From: CAWELS01 sp964468205
GTDB lineage: Bacteria > Acidobacteriota > Terriglobia > Bryobacterales > Bryobacteraceae
Assembly (NCBI GenBank): GCA_964468205.1
Contig: CAYXVG010000012.1
Span: 1 to 64,000 of the forward strand
Direction: 5' to 3'
Length of the DNA stretch: 64,000 nt
Under the pieces are notes generated by a model. It was not told the DNA's origin. It saw only the letters and a program-made list of their open reading frames with translations, and ran no database searches. Below are positions 26,813 through 34,193 of the stretch, in pieces; the stretch's first letter is position 1, and each line of letters starts with the position of its first letter. The position numbers and the translations under genes are program-made.

Positions 26813-27727
26813 TTACGGGGTGAATTGAGAACCGTCGATCTTCTGCCCGTTCAGAATCTGGCTGAGGAGGCCGAATTGGAAGTGTAGGAGAGAGCGGAAG
26901 ATCATACGGAGACGGATGCGGAAACCGGCGGCCCAGCCGTAGTGCTTACTGGTGTAGGCGGCGATGCCGACGGCATAGTCGGCGGACAGGGTGGTTTGGG
27001 CCGCAGTGGAAGAGGGAGTCCAGAGGTCAGCGCCGCGGCGGCATTGCGCTCGCACCGCGGGAAGGACAGAGATACGTTTAGACGCCTTGAATGCCTGGGT
27101 AAAGAAATCGAGATCGGAGCCGAACTGGCCGTAGCGCTCGTCAAAGTAGTTCATGCCTTTTACGGCATGGAGGCGGGCCATCACGGCGCCGGGGTCGGGG
27201 CATTCGACGTCGACGGGATCGTTCCCGTGGGGCTGGATTTGCGGGTTTACGGCGTACCAAGGCGCCCCGGTGGTCCAACCGTCATAGAGGGCGGCGGGAA
27301 GGGGAAGCGGGCCGCACCGGGAGACTGGATCGCCCTCGGCGGTGACTAATAGCGGGGCAGCGGCGACAGCCTCGAGCGTGGCGTCGAGGTAAGCGGCGAG
27401 ACGGGCGATGGTAGCTGGCTCGACAATTACGTCGGGCTCGATAAGAAATAGGTACTTGCCCTTGGCGGAGCGGGCCCCGATGTTGCGCGCTTTTGTGCGG
27501 CCGAAGTTGCGGGGGAGGCGCAGCACGGCGATATCCGGGAACTCGTCATCGACTTGTCCGCTACCGTCGGTGGAGCCGCAGTCGACGGTGCGGATCTCGA
27601 AGGTTTCACGCTGTTCGGCGGCTTCGAGCGCTTCCAGGCAGCGCCGGAGGGCAGGCAGACAGTTGAAAGAAACAATAAGGACCGTGGCTTTGAGCTCGGG
27701 CGGTTCTGCGGCTTCGTGCGGATCCAT
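26813..27727 (-). CDS. Family 2 glycosyltransferase
   Basis: 304 residues from ATG 27727. The frame extends further up to 27910, but those codons are not family-like and cross a repeat. GT-A fold: ATVLIVSFNCLPALRRCLEAL, TVDCGSTDGSGQ, a nucleotide-binding LFIEPDV-type segment at KGKYLFLIEPDVIVEP in place of the usual DxD, and GMNYFDERYGQFGSDLDFF near the acceptor site. The C-terminal part ends in an amphipathic helix, suggesting membrane association. Likely transfers a sugar from a nucleotide donor during surface glycan synthesis. Divergent from the OsmC gene. Confidence 0.85.
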   Translation of the reverse strand: MDPHEAAEPPELKATVLIVSFNCLPALRRCLEALEAAEQRETFEIRTVDCGSTDGSGQVDDEFPDIAVLRLPRNFGRTKARNIGARSAKGKYLFLIEPDVIVEPATIARLAAYLDATLEAVAAAPLLVTAEGDPVSRCGPLPLPAALYDGWTTGAPWYAVNPQIQPHGNDPVDVECPDPGAVMARLHAVKGMNYFDERYGQFGSDLDFFTQAFKASKRISVLPAVRAQCRRGADLWTPSSTAAQTTLSADYAVGIAAYTSKHYGWAAGFRIRLRMIFRSLLHFQFGLLSQILNGQKIDGSQFTP

Positions 27728-27797
27728 CGAAATTGAATGATAGCGCAGGGGCGGGTGCGGGAGGCGCGACTGAACGCGGATTTTGTGGGTCCCATAA

Positions 27798-27823
27798 GCC
27801 TGGGACAGGCTGCGCGTTTCCCA
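27798..27823 (-). repeat. REP-like short repeat, copy 1 (inverted)
   Basis: On the minus strand this reads TGGGAAACGCGCAGCCTGTC and continues CCAGGC. It matches copies at 27914-27940 and 28855-28879 over about 24 bases. It forms an inverted pair with copy 2, 90 bases away, in the gap between the glycosyltransferase and osmC. Confidence 0.55.
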
Positions 27824-27913
27824 ATGCTGCCGTTGACCGTCCGCGTTTTCGTGCTGCGGAAGGGCCGGCCTTGCCAGAAATGAACGCTGCGTCCCGGCGG
27901 GGGCCGACATTCG

Positions 27914-27940
27914 TGGGGAACACGCGGCCTGTCCCCGGGT
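27914..27940 (+). repeat. REP-like short repeat, copy 2
   Basis: Reads TGGGGAACACGCGGCCTGTC then CCCGGGT on the plus strand, the same consensus as copies 1 and 3 (GGRAAMRCGCRGSCTGTCCC). It faces copy 1, giving a BIME-like inverted pair, and lies about 80 bases before the osmC start. Confidence 0.55.
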
Positions 27941-28020
27941 TTGATGTCGGGTATGGGAGGTGGTTTTCGCAGGGTGTTAGTAGAAGGGCAAGAAATTTCA
28001 GTAACCAGGAGGAAAACGAA

Positions 28021-28596
28021 ATGGCACAAACTGCATCGACGAAATTGATCAACGGAGTCGCGGTTGACGAACTCTTTCAGACCATCGAGGCCGTCAAGGC
28101 CACGCCGGGGATTGCGAAATTCAAGTTCAGTCTCCGCAACAACTGGATTGACGGAGGGCATAACCGCTCGACTATCAAGAGCTTCTACGGCGCGGGCGAG
28201 ACAAATGACCGCGAGAAGGCTTTCGTTTTGGATGCCGATGAGCCGCCTGTCCTGCTGGGCAGGGATAAGGGCGCAAACCCGGTCGAGTATTTGCTGAAGG
28301 CTCTGGCGGCCTGTGTGACGACTGCAATGGTCTACCACGCCGCGGCCAAGGGCATCGAGATCGAAGAGCTGGAATCCACCGTACAGGGCGACATCGACTT
28401 GCGCGGTTTCCTCGGGATCGACAAGAACGTCCGGAACGGCTATCAGGGCATCCGCATGAACTTCAAGATCAAAGCGGATGTTACTGATGAAGAACTGGAA
28501 GAGCTGTACCGTCTGGGGCCGACCTTCTCGCCTGTCTTCGATTCGGTGACGAAGGGCGTTCCGGTTACGGTCAACGCGGAGCGAATGCCGGAGTAG
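28021..28596 (+). CDS. OsmC-family protein
   Basis: 191 residues. ATG 28021 is preceded by AGGAGG at 28008-28013, an excellent site. The OsmC fold is visible: KFKFSLRNNWIDGGHNRSTI, PPVLLGRDKGANPVEYLLKALAACVTTAMVYHAA with the first reactive-type Cys, and then FSPVFDSVTKGVPVTV. In peroxide-reducing OsmC/Ohr proteins a second Cys precedes Pro-Val; here Ser occupies it, so a classical thiol peroxidase mechanism is doubtful. A 62-codon gene follows on the same strand. REP-like repeats lie on both sides. Confidence 0.88.
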   Translation: MAQTASTKLINGVAVDELFQTIEAVKATPGIAKFKFSLRNNWIDGGHNRSTIKSFYGAGETNDREKAFVLDADEPPVLLGRDKGANPVEYLLKALAACVTTAMVYHAAAKGIEIEELESTVQGDIDLRGFLGIDKNVRNGYQGIRMNFKIKADVTDEELEELYRLGPTFSPVFDSVTKGVPVTVNAERMPE

Positions 28597-28650
28597 ATTC
28601 GAAGCGCTCAAACCGCGTCGTTCAGGCGGCGAATGGGAGGGGGAAGAGCA

Positions 28651-28839
28651 ATGAGACTGGACAGATTCAGGTATATGCTCTGGGAGCAAGATCGCGATGG
28701 GACGTGGCGGCTACGTTGCAGAGACCAACAGCGCGGCCCCGTCGAGGAAGAGGTCAACAAGATGCCTCCCGCGGGGGCTGCGTGGATGTTTGTATCTCAG
28801 GATCACGGATTCCTGGCTGAGTCCATCCGGCGCGTGTAA
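28651..28839 (+). CDS. Small hypothetical protein
   Basis: 62 residues from ATG 28651, preceded by a purine-rich GGGAGGGGGA. The product is charged and Trp-containing (MRLDRFRYMLWEQDRDGTWR, then MPPAGAAWMFVSQDHGF), without a signal peptide or membrane helix. I recognise no family. It ends 58 bases before a strong bidirectional hairpin and probably rides on the osmC transcript. Good ribosome-binding site and protein-like composition support it as a real gene. Confidence 0.55.
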   Translation: MRLDRFRYMLWEQDRDGTWRLRCRDQQRGPVEEEVNKMPPAGAAWMFVSQDHGFLAESIRRV

Positions 28840-28854
28840 GGCGGCCCGGGCTCA

Positions 28855-28879
28855 TGGAAAACGCGCAGGCTGTCCCCGA
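28855..28879 (+). repeat. REP-like short repeat, copy 3
   Basis: Reads TGGAAAACGCGCAGGCTGTC then CCCGA, same consensus and orientation as copy 2. It lies between the small gene at 28651 and the terminator at 28897. Confidence 0.55.
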
Positions 28880-28896
28880 TTTAAGGCTCGATTTAA

Positions 28897-28920
28897 GGCC
28901 CCCGCTCTCCGGCGGGGGCC
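28897..28920. terminator. Strong bidirectional terminator hairpin between osmC unit and cspA
   Basis: GGCCCCCG, loop CTCTCCGG-like, CGGGGGCC: a perfect eight-base GC stem, flanked by TTTAA on the left and TTAGAAT on the right. It sits between the convergent osmC/small-gene unit and cspA and could end both transcripts. Confidence 0.7.
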
Positions 28921-28951
28921 TTAGAATGCTCTAGAATTTGGCGGAGGTCAG

Positions 28952-29155
28952 CTAGACGAGCTCAACCTCGGCGGCCTGGAGGCCTTTTTGGCCGGTCTCA
29001 ACGACGAACGAGACGCGGGAGCCTTCGTCCAAAGAGCGATATCCGTCGCCCTGAATCGAACTGTAGTGCACAAACACATCGTCGCCGCTGTCGCGCTGGA
29101 TGAACCCGTAGCCTTTTTCGGCGTTAAACCACTTTACTGTTCCTTGTTCTCTCAT
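28952..29155 (-). CDS. cspA: Cold-shock domain protein (CspA family)
   Basis: 67-residue single-domain RNA chaperone. RNP1 is KGYGFIQ and RNP2 is VFVHYS; the N-terminal GTVKWFNAEKGYGFI and the GSRVSF and GLQAAEV segments are all canonical. A strong AGGAAAGAGGAA site precedes the ATG. About 200 bases upstream are free of genes on this strand, consistent with the long 5' leader typical of cold-shock mRNAs. A 35-codon frame overlaps the start out of frame (29124-29231). Confidence 0.96.
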   Translation of the reverse strand: MREQGTVKWFNAEKGYGFIQRDSGDDVFVHYSSIQGDGYRSLDEGSRVSFVVETGQKGLQAAEVELV

Positions 29156-29231
29156 GTTTCCTCTTTCCTTTGGTTCGAGCGATGAAGATTCTGCCGCATT
29201 GCTTGAAGACGTACCGTTTCATCAGGTTCAT
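29124..29231 (-). CDS. Possible leader peptide overlapping cspA
   Basis: A 35-codon frame starts at ATG 29231 (MNLMKRYVFKQCGRIFIART, then a very basic tail with KGKRKHERTRNSK) and ends inside cspA in another frame. Its composition (basic, one Cys) differs from random GC-rich frames. It could be a translated leader that couples to cspA, but no conservation data are available and chance is possible. Confidence 0.2.
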   Translation of the reverse strand: MNLMKRYVFKQCGRIFIARTKGKRKHERTRNSKVV

Positions 29232-29365
29232 TGCCGATGTGTTGGGGTGTTCAGACAATTGGAGGGATATTCAACGTTCAGCTTCAAGTGTACCACAACC
29301 CGAGAACGGGTACACATTAGTGGCTGGACTGCCAAACCTCTGTCGTGCCTGCCAGGAAGCGGACC

Positions 29366-29953
29366 TCACGCTCGTCCCCCGCGCGTGTCCCATTCGGAGT
29401 AGTAGTCCTCTAGCTGCTTCCAGAGATCCTTGAGGTTACAGCGCATGAGGATGAGGTCGCGTTTCGTTCCCTCCCGGTCTTTAACAAAATCGGCAAGCAG
29501 CAGCTCCTCGCGGAAGCCCAGTTTGCGGAAGATGCTTTGCGCGGCGATCTGAGGCCGCATCATTCGGACCACGATCTCTTCGACTCCCTCGCTGGCGGCA
29601 AGATGGAAAAGCTCGTGGGCCAGAAGCATGCCCAGGCCTTTCCGCTGGAAGGGCCGCGCAACAACCAGCCTCAACTCGGCTACATGGTCCTCCCAGCCGT
29701 GATCAGAAAGCTCGATGGTGGCGTCGGCGACGATCTTGCCGCCAAAGAGCGCAATCAGCCTCTTCGCGGTTCCTTTCTCGATTTCCCGTATTCGCTCTTC
29801 GACAACATCACGATCAGTGACATTCCGCCGGAGAAAAATTCTGTCTTCCGCAGGAAGCTCGCGGAAGAAGGCAAGGGAGTCTTCGAGATCATCGCTCGCC
29901 ATGGGACGGATGACCACTTCGGTTTGATCTTTCAACTTTACGGTCCTGCTCAT
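29366..29953 (-). CDS. GNAT-family N-acetyltransferase
   Basis: 195 residues. It starts VKLKDQTEVVIRPMASDDLE, then AELRLVVARPFQRKGLGMLLAHELF, where the R/Q-x-x-G-x-G/A loop (QRKGLGM) binds the pyrophosphate of acetyl-CoA. A C-terminal IAAQSIFRKLGFREELLL follows, all standard GNAT motifs. A good GGGAGG site precedes ATG 29953. The substrate is unknown; the layout resembles the acetyltransferase domain of Pat-type protein acetylases, but no CoA-ligase or cNMP domain is attached. An inverted repeat lies 20-58 bases upstream. Confidence 0.87.
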   Translation of the reverse strand: MSRTVKLKDQTEVVIRPMASDDLEDSLAFFRELPAEDRIFLRRNVTDRDVVEERIREIEKGTAKRLIALFGGKIVADATIELSDHGWEDHVAELRLVVARPFQRKGLGMLLAHELFHLAASEGVEEIVVRMMRPQIAAQSIFRKLGFREELLLADFVKDREGTKRDLILMRCNLKDLWKQLEDYYSEWDTRGGRA

Positions 29954-29972
29954 TGCGGCGCCTCCCGGACAG

Positions 29973-30011
29973 AATTGACAACCGCGCTGGTGGCGGAGGT
30001 CCGTGTCAATT
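29973..30011. promoter_or_regulatory. Inverted repeat upstream of GNAT gene (putative operator)
   Basis: AATTGACA at 29973-29980 and TGTCAATT at 30004-30011 are perfect eight-base inverted arms separated by 23 bases. Read on the minus strand, the distal arm contains TTGACA, a consensus -35, but no good -10 follows at 17 bases. It could be an operator for the GNAT gene; no regulator gene is adjacent. Confidence 0.35.
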
Positions 30012-30178
30012 GTAACCCTGAAGAAGCAATCTCCAAAAACCGAATCGCGAACAATTACGCGCCGTGGATCCGCGTTTGGCCCACAGACGGGTCAGAAAAC
30101 CGGCATTAGGGTCAGATGGACCGCCCAGCCGTGGGATAGGAGGTAGAATTGAGCGGGAGTAGTGGGAGGCGCACGACC

Positions 30179-32233
30179 GTGAATACACGCCGCGGATTCC
30201 TCATTGTTTCTTTCGCGCCGCTGGCGATTCGAGGCGCGGAGCCCGCCGGCAGCGGCTCCATGATGTGGGACTACATGACCGCCGTCCTGCAGGAAGCGGA
30301 CGGGAGGCGGCGCAAGATACTGGAGTCACTCGAAACGCCGGGGGAGATCCGGGTTTTCCGCCGGAGAGTGCGGCGCCGCCTGAGGGGGATGTGGGGCGGG
30401 CTGCCGCGGGAGCGGACGCCGCTGAACCCCAGGCCGACCGGCTCGGTTGACCGCCGCGATTTCATGATTGAGAAGCTCACCTTCGAGAGCCGCCCGGAAT
30501 TCCATGTCACGGCGAACCTCTACCGTCCGAAGGAGGTTTCCGGTAGACTCCCGGCCGTCATCTTCCCGTGTGGCCACTCGGCAAACGGAAAGGCCGCCGA
30601 ATCGTACCAGCGTTTCTGCATCCTGCTCGCCCGGAACGGGTTTGTCGTTTTCACCTGGGACCCCGTTGGCCAAGGAGAGCGGCTGCAGCTCTGGGATCCG
30701 GCCAAGAACGCGTCCGAGGCCGGCAACGGAACGGGGGAACATCACGTACTCGGCCGCCAGTGCTATCTGCTCGGTATCAACCTCATGCAGTATCGCGTTT
30801 GGGACGCCATGCGGGCCATCGACTACCTCGAGACGCGCGCCGACGTTGATGCGGAACGAATCGGGTGCGCCGGAAACTCCGGGGGCGGGATGGAAACCCT
30901 CCAGTTGGCGCCAGTCGAGACACGGATCAAGGCGGCCGTGCCGATGTGCGCGGTGGCCACCTTCCGCGACAAAACAGAGGCCCTGTTGATAGCGGATCCG
31001 GAGCAGATCCTGAGCCGCACGCTCGGGTGGAATATCGACCACCCGGAGCTCTTGTCGGCGGTCGCCCCACGGCCGCTTCTGATCGGATCCGCCATTCAGG
31101 ACTATGTTCCGATCGCGGGCGCCCGCCGTACATTCGCCGAAATCCAGCCGGTATACCGCCGGCTCAACGCAGTTGACAAGGTCCGCATGGTGGAAACTGA
31201 TGACCGCCATGGCCTAAACCGGGAGCTTCGCGAAGGCGCAGCCTCATGGCTGGCACGATGGCTCAAGGGCAGCGAGGAGAGTATTTGGGAGGAGGCTGCC
31301 GACATCTCGACCGATGAAGAGCTCCAATGCACATCATCCGGCCAGGTCGCCACTTCCGTGGGCGGGGAAACCGTTTTTACCCTGAATCGGAAACTCGCTC
31401 GCGAGATTGCCCCGCGCCGCACGTTGCCGAGGACGCCGGGACAGGCTGAAGTATACCGGCGGGAGATCGCGGAACTCTCACAGCGGGTCACCCGGCTCAA
31501 TCTCTCACGGCCGGAGGAGGGCATATACGTGCCACGCCGCGTGTTCGGTTCCCCGCCAGGGCCAGCCGTGCTGCTCGTCGCGGAGTCCGGCAAGGACGAC
31601 CCGGCTCTCATGGCCAATGTCATTGACCCGCTGGTCCGGTCCGGTTTTCGCGTCACCGGAATCGACGTTCGCGGTTGGGGAGAGACCCGCCCGCACATGC
31701 CGGAAAAGAGAGTTGGTTTCTCCTGGGAGGATTTCTTCACCTACCGTTCCTTCGAGCTAGGGCGCCCGCTTTTTGGCCAGCGACTGCGGGATCTCCTCGT
31801 CACGGCGCCGGAGGTGGCGGATGAAGACGAATGGACACTTGTTGGCGTGGGCGCCGGAGGATTGCTCGGTGCGTATGCGGCGGTGCTCGAGCCGCGCATA
31901 CGCCGGGTGGCGGCAATTGGGGCAATGGTGTCGTACCGTTCCTTGATCGAGGACACCCGGTGCAGGCAGCCGTTCAGCACGTTCCTGCCCGGGGTGATCG
32001 GCGCCTATGAAATCCGCGACCTGCTCGCCGCCATTGCACCACGAGATTGCTTGATGGTGAACCCGGAAGACGCACAGCGACGGCCCGCCAGCGAAGCGGA
32101 CGCAGAGCGAGAATTCGACTGGAGCCGGAGCGTTTACCGGGTTCACAACGCCGAGGAACGTTTCGCGCTACGGTGCGGGGTTCCGGGGGCGGAGACGGGC
32201 TCCACATTGGCCGAGTGGCTCCGCGCCATGTAG
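30179..32233 (+). CDS. Exported tandem alpha/beta-hydrolase (acetyl-xylan-esterase-like)
   Basis: 684 residues from GTG 30179 (GGGAGG nine bases upstream), where MNTRRGFLIVSFAPLAIRG gives a twin-arginine-like signal. TTG 30149 with AGGAGGT is an alternative. The first hydrolase domain has PAVIFPCGHSANGKA, WDPVGQGER, the nucleophile elbow CAGNSGGGMETL, and an Asp-Arg-His (DDRHGLN) as acid/base. The second domain (about 450-680) has LLVAESGKDD, DVRGWGET and GVGAGGLLGAYAA. In the latter the elbow Ser is replaced by Gly, so it is probably inactive. Likely a periplasmic carbohydrate esterase. Confidence 0.82.
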   Translation: MNTRRGFLIVSFAPLAIRGAEPAGSGSMMWDYMTAVLQEADGRRRKILESLETPGEIRVFRRRVRRRLRGMWGGLPRERTPLNPRPTGSVDRRDFMIEKLTFESRPEFHVTANLYRPKEVSGRLPAVIFPCGHSANGKAAESYQRFCILLARNGFVVFTWDPVGQGERLQLWDPAKNASEAGNGTGEHHVLGRQCYLLGINLMQYRVWDAMRAIDYLETRADVDAERIGCAGNSGGGMETLQLAPVETRIKAAVPMCAVATFRDKTEALLIADPEQILSRTLGWNIDHPELLSAVAPRPLLIGSAIQDYVPIAGARRTFAEIQPVYRRLNAVDKVRMVETDDRHGLNRELREGAASWLARWLKGSEESIWEEAADISTDEELQCTSSGQVATSVGGETVFTLNRKLAREIAPRRTLPRTPGQAEVYRREIAELSQRVTRLNLSRPEEGIYVPRRVFGSPPGPAVLLVAESGKDDPALMANVIDPLVRSGFRVTGIDVRGWGETRPHMPEKRVGFSWEDFFTYRSFELGRPLFGQRLRDLLVTAPEVADEDEWTLVGVGAGGLLGAYAAVLEPRIRRVAAIGAMVSYRSLIEDTRCRQPFSTFLPGVIGAYEIRDLLAAIAPRDCLMVNPEDAQRRPASEADAEREFDWSRSVYRVHNAEERFALRCGVPGAETGSTLAEWLRAM

Positions 32234-32260
32234 CAGCCATCCCAACCGGCGGAGCCGCGC

Positions 32261-33868
32261 CTAGTGCGCGATCCTGAGCAGCAACCCCGGAACTGAGATA
32301 TCTCCCCCGCTGCCCGCCGATGTTCCGACCCGGTCAATCAGTTCGCCCGGGATCACGAGCGTATTCGCTTCAAACAGGACATCCGCTGTGATATCGTCAG
32401 CCGTGTCCGCCAGAAGGTCCTGGGCCCAGACCTTGGCGGGGCGGGCGGTCTCCTCTTTGAATCTGAGCACGAGCGCCGCGTAGTGCCCGAAGACTCCGAC
32501 GGGTTTCGCAGGGTCACTCAGTTCCACGGTGACCCGGGCGCGCGGATGGAACCAGCCGTTGTCCGGCTGCACCCGCCCCTCGGTCGCGACGGCGACAGAT
32601 CCGTTCGGGAACGTACTGGCCATGACAAACGGCGGAAGCCCTTCAATCTCCACCTCGGGCAACGCCATGTTGCGAGCCATCACGGCGGGCGCGCTCTGGT
32701 AGACGGTCTTCCCCCACGTGTCCGTGTGCCAAGTATCGCCTTCAACATAGGGGAACGAATCGACCAATTCCTCGCCGGAGGCCAGATACGTTCCTTCGCC
32801 AGCCGGGAAGGCCGGGGCGATGCGCTGCCAGAGTGCGAATCGCTCCGCTTCGTCCATGCGTTTCTGGATCATGCGCTTGCCGCGAATCTGATAGTGGAGG
32901 TCCTCGCCCTTGAAGGTGCGTTCGCCGTAATTTGGATGCCGTTTTACAGCGGCCAGACAGCCGAGCGCGGCGGCGGCGTTCACGTCGTCTTGAAGGTTGA
33001 GGATGGCGCGGTATTTGGGCTGGCCGTGTGTCTGCCGAAGAATGTCATGGGTGCGCCGGAGGGTCGTGGAGGTGACCAGCAGCGGCGTCGCGTCGTAGGT
33101 GCGAAATGTGTCGCTGTGCTGGATCACCGCGAGCATCCTGGCCTGTAGCTCAGCCACGTAGACCGACGGGTATTCACTTAAACCGGCCTTATCCCAATCC
33201 GGATTGAGCGGGCCTTTCGCGCCGGTGACATATTCGAGCACTAGTTCCGGGAAGTGCTGCTGCTTGGCGTGGAAGGAGTGGAAATGGGTGGTGTCCCCAC
33301 CGTCGATCTTCCAGTATTCGATGCCCGCATGCCGGGACCACTTGACGAACCTCTCGGCGTCCTCCGCCGATACGTTGCCGCGGACCCACAGTCCCAGGCC
33401 ACGCCAGCCCAGCGCCTGGATATCCTCATTGAAACGGCGCAGCGCTTCCGGCTGTTCCAGGCCGGCATAGCGGGGAAAGTCGGCGGGGTCGATTTGCAGG
33501 GAGAAGAAGGGCAAGCCGTGTTCGCGCCTGGCATCGTCCTTGATTTGCCATCCGTGATCGATCAGGAAGTAATAGTCCTTGCGGGACTTCGGAAGCAGCG
33601 TCACCGCCCAGCCTTCCTCCTCGTCGAAGACGGTCTGCTCGTTGAGCTCCTCGCGGGCGTTCTCGTTGCTGAGGCGGCTCAGGCCGGTGATCTCTTCGCC
33701 GCGTCCGATCCAGTAATTCTGGGAATACCACGTACACCAGTAGTTCGGGGAGTTTCCTCGTTCGTCAGGTACGAGGTCCGGCGGTGTTTCAAGAGCGCCG
33801 CAGGCGAGCAGGATGCAGGCCACGGATGCGAACAGTGCAAGGGCACAGTTATGAGGGGTTCGTTTCAT
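32261..33868 (-). CDS. Lipoprotein glycosidase-like TIM barrel (GH27/GH36-like)
   Basis: 535 residues from ATG 33868; ATG 33877 is an alternative. The lipoprotein signal MKRTPHNCALALFASVACIL ends in the lipobox LLAC. The barrel shows YWCTWYSQNYWIG, YYFLIDHGWQIK and GWRGLGLWVRGN, and then GIEYWKIDGGDTTHFHS. The last is placed like the nucleophile strand (K-x-D) of GH27/GH36 alpha-galactosidases. A beta-rich C-terminal domain follows. The family link is by pattern only. Anchored to a membrane and facing the periplasm or surface. Divergent from the cbb3 operon. Confidence 0.68.
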   Translation of the reverse strand: MKRTPHNCALALFASVACILLACGALETPPDLVPDERGNSPNYWCTWYSQNYWIGRGEEITGLSRLSNENAREELNEQTVFDEEEGWAVTLLPKSRKDYYFLIDHGWQIKDDARREHGLPFFSLQIDPADFPRYAGLEQPEALRRFNEDIQALGWRGLGLWVRGNVSAEDAERFVKWSRHAGIEYWKIDGGDTTHFHSFHAKQQHFPELVLEYVTGAKGPLNPDWDKAGLSEYPSVYVAELQARMLAVIQHSDTFRTYDATPLLVTSTTLRRTHDILRQTHGQPKYRAILNLQDDVNAAAALGCLAAVKRHPNYGERTFKGEDLHYQIRGKRMIQKRMDEAERFALWQRIAPAFPAGEGTYLASGEELVDSFPYVEGDTWHTDTWGKTVYQSAPAVMARNMALPEVEIEGLPPFVMASTFPNGSVAVATEGRVQPDNGWFHPRARVTVELSDPAKPVGVFGHYAALVLRFKEETARPAKVWAQDLLADTADDITADVLFEANTLVIPGELIDRVGTSAGSGGDISVPGLLLRIAH

Positions 33869-33986
33869 CCAATCCATCGTCTCCGATTTTGCAGGTCCAG
33901 GCAGCTCAGATATCGATTTAGAAAGAGGGGACATAATGTGACATTTCTGATAGGCTGGCATCTTGATGGGATGAGGGGTGATTTCC

Positions 33987-34193
33987 ATGACCCAGCTTCT
34001 GATTGCCGTCTTTGGCACCGCCTTAGTTCTCGGAGCACTGGCCATTCTGGCGCTCGCTTGGGCCATCCGGACGGGGCAATTCGATGATTTCCGGGACGGG
34101 GCGGCCAGCATCTTCGATGAGGAGGAGCCAGTCGGCGAGATGACCGATTCGTTTCCCGACAGCAGAAAGGAATCGAGAGGAGGTTCGTCTTGA
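33987..34193 (+). CDS. ccoS: CcoS-like cbb3 oxidase maturation protein
   Basis: 68 residues from ATG 33987 (GAGGGG eight bases upstream). One membrane helix (LLIAVFGTALVLGALAILALAWAI) is followed by RTGQFDDFRDGAASIFDEEE, the acidic FDD...DEE tail typical of CcoS. CcoS is needed for heme/copper insertion into cbb3 oxidase. It is the first gene of the oxidase operon here, whereas it usually follows ccoI. The stop overlaps the ccoN start (TTGA, 34190-34193). Confidence 0.82.
   Translation: MTQLLIAVFGTALVLGALAILALAWAIRTGQFDDFRDGAASIFDEEEPVGEMTDSFPDSRKESRGGSS

Noticed and set aside
33900..33986. FNR- or CRP-type box before the cbb3 operon
   Set aside because: Only half-sites (TGTGA near 33939, TTGAT near 33963) are present; the second arms do not match.
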